Positions 5,819-12,558 of a stretch of DNA of 13,677 nt are shown here, piece after piece (position 1 is the first letter of the stretch; each line of letters starts with the position of its first letter). A program made the position numbers and the translations under genes. The DNA is from DATHYU01 sp033722675 (GTDB lineage: Bacteria > Actinomycetota > Acidimicrobiia > Spongiisociales > UBA11373). The stretch covers positions 1 to 13,677 of the forward strand of contig JAWVYO010000063.1 in NCBI GenBank assembly GCA_033722675.1, in the 5' to 3' direction. The notes under the pieces were generated by a model. The model had not been told where the DNA came from. It saw only the letters and a program-made list of their open reading frames with translations, and ran no database searches.

Positions 5819-6562
5819 TCAGGTGACCTCCCCGGCGGCGAGGAGTGCGGCCCCGGCGATCCCGGCGTTGTTCTGGAGCTCCGCCGGCACGAGGGCAGCG
5901 TCGGTTCGCAGCAGGTGGAGGAACTCGTCGTACTTCTTGCTGATGCCACCGCCGAACACGATCGTGTCCGGCGCCAGCATCCACTCGACGTACGCGAGGT
6001 ACTCGTTGACGGGCTCGGCCCATTCCTCCCAGGACAGGTCCTCGCGTTCTCGGACCTTGGCGGCCGCCCGCGCCTCCGCGGACCCGCCCCACATCTGGAG
6101 GTGGCCGAGCTCGGTGTTGCGGACGAGATTCCCGTTGGCGAACAGGGCCGAGCCGATCCCCGTGCCGAACGTGAGGAGCAGGACCGTGCCGTCGCGTCCC
6201 TCGCCGCTCCCCCATCGCATCTCCGCCACGCCGGCGGCGTCGGCGTCGTTGATGAGGTGGACCGTGGCACCGACGGCCCGGCCGATCATGGCCTCGCCGT
6301 CGACGTCGATCCAGCCCCGGTCGATGTTGGCCGCCGTCTTCACGATGCCGGACTTGATCACCGACGGCAGCGCGCACCCGACGGGACCCTCCCAGTCGGC
6401 CATGTCGACGATCTCGGCGACGGTCTCCGACACGGCTTCGGGTGTGGCGGGTTGCGGCGTCGCGATCTTGAACCGGTCCGTGACGAGCGCGCCCGTCTCG
6501 AGGTCCACGACGCCGCCCTTGATCCCCGTGCCGCCCACGTCGACACCCATCTGCAGGGTCAT
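5819..6562 (-). CDS. ppgK: Polyphosphate glucokinase (ROK family)
   Basis: 247 aa. Phosphorylates glucose to glucose 6-phosphate using inorganic polyphosphate, often also ATP; cytosolic. Start ATG-6562 has GGGAGGAGGG 6 nt upstream. Visible motifs: phosphate loop MGVDVGGTGIKGG (5-17); LPSVIKSGIVKTAANIDRGW (65-84), characteristic of polyphosphate glucokinases; NDAD with likely catalytic Asp106 (105-108); TFGTGIGSALF (131-141); and ELGHL (151-155). The Cys-rich zinc motif of ATP-type ROK glucokinases is absent, as expected for this subgroup. The start overlaps the gcvPB stop as ATGA, so it is coupled to the glycine-cleavage operon, a partnership I do not recognise as standard. It may simply be a growth-linked cotranscription unit. 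Confidence 0.93.
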   Translation of the reverse strand: MTLQMGVDVGGTGIKGGVVDLETGALVTDRFKIATPQPATPEAVSETVAEIVDMADWEGPVGCALPSVIKSGIVKTAANIDRGWIDVDGEAMIGRAVGATVHLINDADAAGVAEMRWGSGEGRDGTVLLLTFGTGIGSALFANGNLVRNTELGHLQMWGGSAEARAAAKVREREDLSWEEWAEPVNEYLAYVEWMLAPDTIVFGGGISKKYDEFLHLLRTDAALVPAELQNNAGIAGAALLAAGEVT

Positions 6563-8052
6563 CGGGCGCCCTCCTCCCACCGGAGGACCGGCTTGCGCGC
6601 CGCCTGGGCGTCGTCGGGCCGGCTGACCGGCGTGCGGTGCGGCGCGTCCTGGACCCGTTCGGGGTCCCGGTGGGCCTGCTCGGCGATGTCGAGCAACGCG
6701 TCCGCGAGCGCCTCGACGGTCTCGGGGGACTCGGTCTCGGTGGGCTCGAACATGAGGGCCTCGTCGACCACGAGGGGGAAGTAGACGGTCGGGGCGTGGA
6801 ACCCGCGATCGAGCAGGGCCTTGCCGACGTCCATCGCCCGGACCCCGGTCTCCTGCTTGAGGCGTTCCGCGCTCGCCACGAACTCGTGCATGCAGGGCGC
6901 GTCGTACGGGATCTCGTAGGCGTCGGCGACGAGCGTCTCGAGGTACCGGGCGTTCAGGACCGAGCGCTCGGCGACGCGCCGGAGGCCCGGGCCACCGAGC
7001 GCCAGCATGTAGGTGAGGGCCCGCAGCACGACGAGGAAGTTCCCGTGGTTCCCGTGCATGCGCCCCACCGACCGGGCCGGCTCCTCCCACTGGAGGACGC
7101 CGTCGGCGCCGGCGGTGGGCAGCGGACCGGGCAGGTACTCGACCAGGCGGTCCACGACGGCGACCGGTCCGGCGCCGGGACCGCCCCCGCCGTGGGGGGT
7201 GGCGAAGGTCTTGTGCAGGTTCGAGTGCACGATGTCGAAGCCCATGTCGCCGGGGCGGGCCACCCCGAGGATGGCGTTGAGGTTCGCACCGTCGTAGTAG
7301 AGGAGGCCGTCGACGTCGTGGACGATCTCGGCGATCTCGACGATGTCGTCCTCGAAGAGTCCCAGCGTGTTGGGGTTCGTCAGCATGAGCCCCGCCACGT
7401 CTTCGTCGACCACGTCGCGCAGCGCGTCGATGTCGACCATGCCCCGGTCGTTGGAGGGGACCTCGACGGCTTCGTACCCGGCGAGCGTGACCGAGGCGGG
7501 GTTCGTGCCGTGGGCGGCGTCGGGGATGATGACGCGGCGGCGGACGTGGCCGCGATCGCCGTGGTAGCCGCGCATGATGAGGAGGCCGGTGAGCTCTCCC
7601 GCCGCGCCTGCGGGCGGCTGGAACGTCGCGCGCGTCATGCCCGTCAGCTCACAGAGGATCCGCTCCGCCTCGGCGTAGACCGCCAGCACGCCCTGGGTGA
7701 GCCGTGCCGGCATCGAGGGGTGGAGGTCGCGGAACCCCGGATGCTCGGCGGCCCAGTCACAGACCTTCGGGTTGTACTTCATGGTGCACGACCCGAGCGG
7801 GTAGGAGCCCAGGTCCACGGCGAAGTTGCGGTGGGCCAGCCGCGTGAAATGGGCCACGAGGTCGCGTTCGCTCAACTCCGGCAGGGCCGGCGGTGCGTCG
7901 GCGGACTCGGGCAGGTCGAGGTCCCGTTCGGGTACGTCGAGCGCCGGGAGGGACCAGGCCCTGCGACCCGGTGCCGAGAGCTCGTCGAGGGTGGGCTCGG
8001 GATCGCCGCCGGTCAGCGGCGTGGAGGAGGCGCGTCCGGCCGGTTCAGGCAT
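6559..8052 (-). CDS. gcvPB: Glycine dehydrogenase (decarboxylating) subunit 2
   Basis: 497 aa; the C-terminal half of P protein, carrying the PLP cofactor. With GcvPA it decarboxylates glycine and passes the aminomethyl group to lipoyl-GcvH. The PLP lysine is K281 in SNLHKTFATPHGGGGPG; also visible are GSYPLGSCTMKYNPK (82-96), PDAAHGTNPAS (177-187), MLTNPNTLGLFE (223-234) and YYDGANLNAILG (252-263). Start ATG-8052 has AGGAGG 9 nt upstream and overlaps the gcvPA stop by 8 bp. The stop overlaps ppgK as ATGA. The N-terminal ~35 residues (Pro/Gly-rich) are variable, and about 40 C-terminal residues after the conserved region end in a basic tail. Split P proteins are common in thermophiles and Firmicutes, whereas M. 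tuberculosis has a single-chain enzyme. Confidence 0.96.
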   Translation of the reverse strand: MPEPAGRASSTPLTGGDPEPTLDELSAPGRRAWSLPALDVPERDLDLPESADAPPALPELSERDLVAHFTRLAHRNFAVDLGSYPLGSCTMKYNPKVCDWAAEHPGFRDLHPSMPARLTQGVLAVYAEAERILCELTGMTRATFQPPAGAAGELTGLLIMRGYHGDRGHVRRRVIIPDAAHGTNPASVTLAGYEAVEVPSNDRGMVDIDALRDVVDEDVAGLMLTNPNTLGLFEDDIVEIAEIVHDVDGLLYYDGANLNAILGVARPGDMGFDIVHSNLHKTFATPHGGGGPGAGPVAVVDRLVEYLPGPLPTAGADGVLQWEEPARSVGRMHGNHGNFLVVLRALTYMLALGGPGLRRVAERSVLNARYLETLVADAYEIPYDAPCMHEFVASAERLKQETGVRAMDVGKALLDRGFHAPTVYFPLVVDEALMFEPTETESPETVEALADALLDIAEQAHRDPERVQDAPHRTPVSRPDDAQAARKPVLRWEEGAR

Positions 8053-9379
8053 CGGCGATCACCTCCTCGAGTGCTTCGGCGTAGCCGTCGAGGTCGGCCT
8101 TCGTCCGGCGCTCGGTCGCGGCCACGAGGAGCCCGCCCGGGAGCTCCGGGTACCGGTCACCGAGGACCAGCCCGGCGAGATAGCCGCGATCGGCCATCCC
8201 GTCGATGACGGTGGCGGGATCCACGGGGAGCAGGATCGGGAACTCACGGCCGAAGCCCCCCTCCACCCCGAGGCGGACGCCTTTGATCTGTTCCAGACGC
8301 TTGGCGAGGTAGTGCGCTTTCTGCGTGGACTGCCGGCCCACCTCGGCGAGGCCGTCGGGACCGAGCCAGGCGAGGTGGACGGCGGCGCCGATGGCGTTGA
8401 GCGTCTGGTTCGTGCAGATGTTCGAGGACGCCTTCTCCCTCCGGATGTCCTGCTCGCGGGTGCGGAGGGTGAGGGTGTAGGCGGTGCGCCCCTCGCGGTC
8501 CACCGTGCGCCCGCTGAGCCGGCCGGGGATCCGGCGCATGTGTTCGGTCGTGGTGGCGAAGACCCCCAGCACGGGGCCGCCGAAGGACATCGGGTTGCCC
8601 AGGGGCTGTCCCTCGGCGAACGCGATGTCGCAGCCCGCGTCGCCCGGGCGTCGGAGGATGCCGAGCATCATCGGGTCGACGTCCGCCACCGCGAGGGCCC
8701 CGGCGTCGTGGGCGACGGCGACGGCCGCGTCGTAGTCCTCGATGACGCCGAGGTAGTTCGGCTGCCCGAACACCACCGCGGCGGGCGGGTCGCCGCCGTG
8801 ATCGGCCCAGGCGGTCCGCCCGCCGACCACCGGGTGCTCGACCACGGTGAGGTCGCGGGCCGCAGCGAACGTGTCGATCACCGCCCGTGTGTGGGGGTTG
8901 AGCGCCCGTGACACCCACACCGTGGTGCGGCGGGTGGCGGCGACCGCCAGGTTCACCGCTTCGAGGCCCGCCGTCGGCCCGTCGTAGAGCGAGGCGTTGG
9001 CGACGGGGAGGCCGGTGACGATCGACACCATCGACTGGTACTCGAACAGCGCTTGCAGCACACCCTGGGCGACCTCTGCCTGGTACGGGGTGTAGGACGT
9101 GACGAACTCGGGCCGCAGGGTGAGCGATCGCACCACCGGCGGGAGGTGGTGGTCGTAGATCCCGCCGCCGGCGAAGCACACGAGGTCGCTGCGGTTTCGA
9201 GCGGCCAGCGTCGCGATGGCGTCCATCACCTCCGGCTCCGAGAGCGGCGCCGGCAGGTCCAGGTCGCCGTCGACCAGCACCTCGGCCGGCAGGTGGGCGA
9301 AGAGGTCGGCCGGGTCGGAGAGGCCGATCCGATCGAGCATGCGGGCGACGTCGTCGTCGGTGTGGGGGGTGAAGTCCAT
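8045..9379 (-). CDS. gcvPA: Glycine dehydrogenase (decarboxylating) subunit 1
   Basis: 444 aa, the usual length of the N-terminal P-protein half. It pairs with GcvPB to form the glycine-binding PLP enzyme of the glycine cleavage system; this half carries no PLP lysine. Typical segments are visible: CFAGGGIYDHHLPPVVRSL (68-86), TSYTPYQAEVAQGVLQALFE (94-113), TGLPVANASLYDG (122-134), and ASSNICTNQTLNAIG further on. Start ATG-9379 follows the gcvT stop with no gap (TGAATG), with GGAG 6 nt before the ATG inside gcvT. It overlaps gcvPB by 8 bp, as expected for subunits made in equal amount. Codon use and GC match the neighbours. Confidence 0.96.
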   Translation of the reverse strand: MDFTPHTDDDVARMLDRIGLSDPADLFAHLPAEVLVDGDLDLPAPLSEPEVMDAIATLAARNRSDLVCFAGGGIYDHHLPPVVRSLTLRPEFVTSYTPYQAEVAQGVLQALFEYQSMVSIVTGLPVANASLYDGPTAGLEAVNLAVAATRRTTVWVSRALNPHTRAVIDTFAAARDLTVVEHPVVGGRTAWADHGGDPPAAVVFGQPNYLGVIEDYDAAVAVAHDAGALAVADVDPMMLGILRRPGDAGCDIAFAEGQPLGNPMSFGGPVLGVFATTTEHMRRIPGRLSGRTVDREGRTAYTLTLRTREQDIRREKASSNICTNQTLNAIGAAVHLAWLGPDGLAEVGRQSTQKAHYLAKRLEQIKGVRLGVEGGFGREFPILLPVDPATVIDGMADRGYLAGLVLGDRYPELPGGLLVAATERRTKADLDGYAEALEEVIADA

Positions 9380-10444
9380 TCAGCGCTCCAGGAAGGGTGG
9401 GTCGGTGCGGCGGGCGACGACCGTGCGGCCCCGGATGTCGACCTCGATCGTGTCCCCGTCGGCCGGCGGCGGGGCCAGGTACGCGAGGCCGATCCCCACG
9501 CCGAGGGAGGGGCTGAAGTTCCCCGACGTCACGGCCCCGGCGGCGTCGGCGGTGCGGACGGGATGACCGTGGCGCGGGATCGTCCGGTCGTCGAAGGCGA
9601 ACCCCACGAGCCGCTTCGGCAGCCCCTCGGCGCGCTGGCGCTCCAGCGCGTCGCGCCCGACGAAGTCGTGGTCCCAGTCGACCACCCATTCGAGATCCGC
9701 CTCGAGCGGGGTCGTGGACTCGTCGAGATCGTTGCCCCACAGGGGGTAGCCCATCTCGAGCCGCAGGGTGTCGCGGGCGCCGAGGCCCGCCGGCACGGCG
9801 CCGGCGTCCGTCAGCGCCGCCCACAGCTCGGGCCCCGCCGCTGCGGGAGCGATGATCTCGCCACCCGGCTCCCCCGTGTACCCGGTGCCGGCGACGACGA
9901 GTTCGTGGCCCCTCCAGTCCGCGCGCTCGCAGGCGAAGCGGCGGGGCCGGCGGCCGAGCACGTCCTCGAGCAACCCGGGCGCGTCGGGGCCCTGCACCGC
10001 GAGGAGCACCGTCGTGGCCCGGGTGTCGGCGATCGACGCCCCGGCGGGGAGATCTGCCGCGAAGCGGTCCCGTACCCGGTCGTGGTTGGCGCAGTTGGGG
10101 AGCACGACGGTCTCGTCGGGGCCGAGCCGCCACACGATGATGTCGTCGACGACCCCGCCGCGCTCGTTCAGGAGCATCGTGTACTGGCAGCGTCCGGGGT
10201 CGACCTGCGTGACGTCGTTGGACAGGAGCCGGCGGAGGAGCTCCACCGATCCCTTCCCTGCGAGGTCGAACCGGCCGAGATGGCTGACGTCGAAGATCCC
10301 GCACGTCTCGCGGACGGCCCGGTGCTCGGACAGGGTCCCCTCGTACTGGACGGGCATGGACCAGCCACCGAAGTCGACGAACCGCGCTCCGAGACGATCG
10401 TGGACGTCGTGGAGCGGTGACGATGTCGGGGCGGAGGCGGTCAC
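9380..10444 (-). CDS. gcvT: Glycine cleavage system T protein (aminomethyltransferase)
   Basis: 354 aa, normal length. Transfers the methylene group from aminomethyl-lipoyl-GcvH to tetrahydrofolate, releasing ammonia and giving 5,10-methylene-THF. Motifs: FVDFGGWSMPVQYEGTLSEH (22-41), RETCGIFDVSHLGR (45-58), LLNERGGVVDD (91-101, with the conserved Asp pair at 100-101 near the folate site), GTGYTGEPGGEI, and ARDTLRLEMGYPLWGNDLD. The fold could also be a related aminomethyltransferase, but adjacency to gcvPA/gcvPB settles it. The GTG start at 10444 has TAGTCT 7 nt upstream and no well-spaced RBS, suggesting a leaderless mRNA and the operon promoter. Only 35 bp separate it from the upstream gene, too little for a glycine riboswitch. 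Confidence 0.96.
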   Translation of the reverse strand: MTASAPTSSPLHDVHDRLGARFVDFGGWSMPVQYEGTLSEHRAVRETCGIFDVSHLGRFDLAGKGSVELLRRLLSNDVTQVDPGRCQYTMLLNERGGVVDDIIVWRLGPDETVVLPNCANHDRVRDRFAADLPAGASIADTRATTVLLAVQGPDAPGLLEDVLGRRPRRFACERADWRGHELVVAGTGYTGEPGGEIIAPAAAGPELWAALTDAGAVPAGLGARDTLRLEMGYPLWGNDLDESTTPLEADLEWVVDWDHDFVGRDALERQRAEGLPKRLVGFAFDDRTIPRHGHPVRTADAAGAVTSGNFSPSLGVGIGLAYLAPPPADGDTIEVDIRGRTVVARRTDPPFLER

Positions 10445-10451
10445 GGCTCCG

Positions 10452-10457
10452 AGACTA
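10452..10457 (-). promoter_or_regulatory. Possible -10 box TAGTCT for the gcv operon
   Basis: TAGTCT (TANNNT) ends 7 nt before the gcvT GTG at 10444. CGGAG downstream is only 2 nt from the GTG, too close for an RBS. The box lies in the 35-bp gap after the nuclease-like gene and implies a leaderless operon mRNA. No convincing -35. Confidence 0.45.
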
Positions 10458-10479
10458 GCGGCGGCCTCCCGGCGGCCCG

Positions 10480-10920
10480 TCAGGAGATGGCCGCCTCCTC
10501 GCCGAGGTTGACGATCTGGGGCGGGCCGGGGATGCGTGTCGGCGCGGGGGCCTCGGTCTCGTCGCCCTCGGGGGTCTCGAGCCCGTACTTCAACAGGAGG
10601 TGGAGGTAGTCACGCTGATAGAAGATCTTGCACGCGATCTCTGGGTGCACCTCGCCGAGGCGCCGCACCTTCCGATTCTTCTTCGTGACGAGCTTCTGGT
10701 TCATCGTCGTGATCTCGATGAAGACGTCCTCGTCGGGGAGGTAGAAGTCCGGCGTGAAGAACTTGACCGGCTCGCCGGTCTCGTCGTCGAACTCGATGGG
10801 GAACGACCGGGGCTCGTACTCCCAGTCGATCCCGTAGAAGTCGAGGAGCCGCGCGAACTGTCGTTCGCTCGGGTGCGCGAAGTCGACGGAGTCGGCCGGG
10901 TGCTGGAGGTGTGTGGTCAC
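10480..10920 (-). CDS. Small protein resembling PD-(D/E)XK nucleases, function unknown
   Basis: 146 aa from a GTG. I do not recognise a named family. The order HPSERQFARLLDFYGIDWEYEP (16-37), then FFTPDFYLPDEDVFIEIT (54-71), resembles the core of Vsr/DUF559-type nucleases: helix Glu (E19), Asp in a beta strand (D58), then Glu-x-x (E69). The canonical Lys of ExK is replaced: the site reads E69-I-T71, with Lys76, 80 and 81 nearby in NQKLVTKKNRK, which could supply it. The C-terminal ~30 residues are Pro/Glu-rich and probably disordered. The start is 8 bp after the stop of the MerR gene, so the two are probably cotranscribed; no strong RBS lies close to the GTG. Nuclease activity is a hypothesis; a non-catalytic DNA-binding role is equally possible. 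Confidence 0.75.
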   Translation of the reverse strand: MTTHLQHPADSVDFAHPSERQFARLLDFYGIDWEYEPRSFPIEFDDETGEPVKFFTPDFYLPDEDVFIEITTMNQKLVTKKNRKVRRLGEVHPEIACKIFYQRDYLHLLLKYGLETPEGDETEAPAPTRIPGPPQIVNLGEEAAIS

Positions 10921-10928
10921 GCCCGGGG

Positions 10929-11426
10929 TCAGGCCTCCACGGTCGAGGCGACGTCGGGCACGACGTCGAGCGCCGGCCGTTCCTCCTCCGGGAAGAGCCG
11001 GTGGATCTCACCCTCCAGCTCCTCCTGGACCGGGCCCACGGCGATGCCGAACACGCCCTGGCCGCGCCGGAAGACGTCGACGACCTCGTCGGGGCTGTGG
11101 GCGGCGTAGATCGTGTGACCGTCGCTCAGCAGCGTCACGTCGGCGAGCGGCCGCTCGCTCTGCAGCTGGGCGCGGAGGATGTCCATGGCCTGGCGGATCT
11201 TCTTCAGGCTCATGCCCGCGTCGAGCAGGCGCTTGACCACCCGGAGCTGGACGATGTCGGTGAAGGAGTAGAGGCGTTGGGAGCCCGAACCGTGGGCCGT
11301 CTGGATGGACGGCGTCAGGAGGTCGGTCCGCGCCCAGTAGTCCAGCTGCCGGTAGGTGATCCCCACGATGGAGCAGACCTGTGGGGCTCGGTAACCCTGT
11401 TCCTGTGTCGTCACGACCGCGCTCAC
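10929..11426 (-). CDS. MerR-family transcriptional regulator (Rv1830/ResR-like)
   Basis: 165 aa. An N-terminal winged helix-turn-helix is clear: YRAPQVCSIVGITYRQLDYW (11-30), ARTDLLTPS, then the wing and second helix GSGSQRLYSFTDIVQLRVVK. The helix MSLKKIRQAMDIL and a compact C-terminal part with LSDGHTIYAAHSPDEVVDVF and GQGVFGIAVG follow. By memory this pattern matches the actinobacterial regulator typified by M. tuberculosis Rv1830 (ResR), tied to growth and division timing; I cannot run the comparison. The C-terminus is short and lacks the Cys sites of metal-sensing MerR proteins. The GTG start at 11426 has GGGGGA only 2 nt before it; a GTG at 11414 is the alternative. It has its own promoter at 11478-11507 with palindromes placed as MerR operators are, so autoregulation is likely. 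Confidence 0.9.
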   Translation of the reverse strand: MSAVVTTQEQGYRAPQVCSIVGITYRQLDYWARTDLLTPSIQTAHGSGSQRLYSFTDIVQLRVVKRLLDAGMSLKKIRQAMDILRAQLQSERPLADVTLLSDGHTIYAAHSPDEVVDVFRRGQGVFGIAVGPVQEELEGEIHRLFPEEERPALDVVPDVASTVEA

Positions 11427-11442
11427 TTCCCCCGCAGCTTAC

Positions 11443-11450
11443 ACCGCGGT
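11443..11450. promoter_or_regulatory. 8-bp palindrome ACCGCGGT in the merR leader
   Basis: ACCGCGGT is a perfect palindrome flanked by TTAC on the left and AATT on the right, 16 nt before the merR start and inside the predicted 5' leader. It resembles a shortened form of the 11489-11501 palindrome (ACCCGCGGCGGGT). It may be a second regulator site; weak evidence. Confidence 0.3.
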
Positions 11451-11477
11451 AATTCCCCGTCCCGAACTACTGCCGTG

Positions 11478-11507
11478 AAACTAAACGCACCCGCGGCGGG
11501 TTGTCAA
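11478..11507 (-). promoter_or_regulatory. Housekeeping-type promoter of the MerR gene
   Basis: On the minus strand TTGACA (11507-11502) and TAGTTT (11483-11478) are separated by 18 bp: a perfect consensus -35 and a TANNNT -10. Transcription would begin near 11471, giving a leader of about 45 nt. This is the clearest full promoter in the window. Confidence 0.7.
11489..11501. promoter_or_regulatory. Palindrome in the merR promoter spacer (candidate MerR operator)
   Basis: ACCCGC-G-GCGGGT is a perfect 6-1-6 inverted repeat lying wholly between the -35 and -10 boxes. That is the position where MerR-family proteins bind and twist promoter DNA, so it is a candidate autoregulatory operator. The 18-bp spacer is only 1 bp longer than usual, less than in classical MerR promoters (19-20). 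Confidence 0.5.
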
Positions 11508-11513
11508 CAACCC
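11498..11513. promoter_or_regulatory. 16-bp palindrome covering the merR -35 box
   Basis: GGGTTGT-CA-ACAACCC is a perfect 7-2-7 inverted repeat enclosing the TTGACA -35. A protein bound here would block RNA polymerase. It shares four bases with the spacer palindrome, so the two sites would compete or act together. Confidence 0.5.
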
Positions 11514-11514
11514 C

Positions 11515-11523
11515 TGTGGATAA
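11515..11523 (-). promoter_or_regulatory. Perfect DnaA box TTATCCACA upstream of merR
   Basis: The minus strand reads TTATCCACA, identical to the high-affinity E. coli R1 DnaA box, one base from the -35 palindrome and about 45-50 bp upstream of the predicted transcription start. Only one box is present and there is no AT-rich unwinding region, so this is not an origin. A DnaA-responsive promoter is inference. Confidence 0.5.
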
Positions 11524-11558
11524 CGCGCTCCCCCGTCGCCCGAGCGGCGCGCCGGACG

Positions 11559-12557
11559 TCACCCGCCGGCGAGTTGGCGGAGGTGCTCGAGCTGTTCGGG
11601 ATTCCCCATGCCGATGAGCGTCTGGCCGGTGGTGAACGCGTGGGTCGGCTCGGGGTTGAAGATCAGGTGGCCGTGCTCGTCCTCGACGGCGAGGACGAGG
11701 GCCCCCGTCCGTTCGCGGATGCCCGAGTCGCGCAGGCTCTGGCCGGTGAAGGCGGCCGCGTCGCCGATCCCGATCTCCTCGATCCGGAGCTCCACCAGCT
11801 TGCCGTGGAGGATCAGGTCGACGAACTCCTCGAGCTGGGGCTGGCTGGCGAGGGCGGCGAGACGCTGCGCACCGACCACCTGTGGGGCCACCACCCGGTC
11901 GGCGCCGGCGAGCTTCAGCTTCTGCTCCGACGCCAGCTCGGAGGCCCGGGCGATGATCGACAGGGCCGGCCGGCGCGTCTTGGCCGACAGGACGATGACG
12001 AGGTTGTCGGCGTCGGACCGGACGCAGGCGACGAGCGAGCGGGCCCGGTCGATGCCTGCCGCGGCCAGCACGTCGTCGTTCGTCGCGTCGCCGGTGACCA
12101 TGAGGACGCCGTCGTCGGCGGCCTTCTGGACGAGTTCCTCGTCGGCCTCGATGACGACGGTGGGGGTCCCCTCGTCGACGAGCGCCCGCCAGACCTGGGA
12201 TCCGACGCGCCCGAAGCCGCAGACGATGACGTGGTCGGAGACCTTGTCGACCTCGTTCTGCATGCGTCGCTCCCGCCATCTCCCGCCGAGGAAGCGCTCG
12301 AGACCCAGCTCCAGCGCCGTTCCGGCAGTGTAGAGAGTGGCACCCACACCGAACACGATGATGAAGATCGTCAGGATGCGTCCGCCGGTCGAGAGATCGA
12401 CGACCTCGCTGAAGCCCACCGTGGACACGGTGATGAGCACCATGTACGCGGCCTCGAGGAAGGTCGAGTCCTCGACGATCATGTATCCGACGGTGCCGAC
12501 GGCGGACACGAAGACCAGCAGGGCGACCGCTGCGTAGAGGCGGCGGGCCTGCGTCAT
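11559..12557 (-). CDS. Two-TM potassium channel with RCK (TrkA-N/TrkA-C) domain
   Basis: 332 aa. TM1 about 8-27, pore loop about 33-52 with filter T46-V-G-F-S-E51, TM2 about 61-83, then an RCK_N Rossmann domain (about 107-225: HVIVCGFGRVGSQVW with GxGxxG at 114-119 and Glu137 after VVI, suggesting NAD(H) or nucleotide binding) and RCK_C/TrkA-C (about 245-330). This is the MthK-like plan: a tetrameric inner-membrane channel gated by a cytoplasmic ring. The filter is TVGFSE instead of TVGYGD; Phe for Tyr is common, but Ser at the second Gly is unusual and may alter selectivity. ATG-12557 is 1 nt after the stop of the bifunctional-nuclease gene with no near RBS, so translation is probably coupled. 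No terminator with a T-tract follows it. Confidence 0.93.
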   Translation of the reverse strand: MTQARRLYAAVALLVFVSAVGTVGYMIVEDSTFLEAAYMVLITVSTVGFSEVVDLSTGGRILTIFIIVFGVGATLYTAGTALELGLERFLGGRWRERRMQNEVDKVSDHVIVCGFGRVGSQVWRALVDEGTPTVVIEADEELVQKAADDGVLMVTGDATNDDVLAAAGIDRARSLVACVRSDADNLVIVLSAKTRRPALSIIARASELASEQKLKLAGADRVVAPQVVGAQRLAALASQPQLEEFVDLILHGKLVELRIEEIGIGDAAAFTGQSLRDSGIRERTGALVLAVEDEHGHLIFNPEPTHAFTTGQTLIGMGNPEQLEHLRQLAGG

Positions 12558-12558
12558 G

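Noticed and set aside
5818..6270. N-terminal extension of the hydrolase frame up to 6270
   Set aside because: The extra 151 residues are Ser/Arg/Pro-rich shadow of ppgK; the GTG at 5817 has a strong RBS and begins the conserved domain.
6563..7090. N-terminal extension of the ppgK frame up to 7090
   Set aside because: The extension overlaps gcvPB and is low-complexity; ATG-6562 has a near-ideal RBS and precedes the phosphate loop directly.
8244..10304. 686-codon minus-strand open frame across gcvPA and gcvT
   Set aside because: It is an Arg/Pro-rich alternative frame crossing two certain genes; no motif.
11427..11558. Replication origin suggested by the DnaA box
   Set aside because: There is a single box, no cluster, no AT-rich region and no dnaA/dnaN nearby; a promoter site explains it better.
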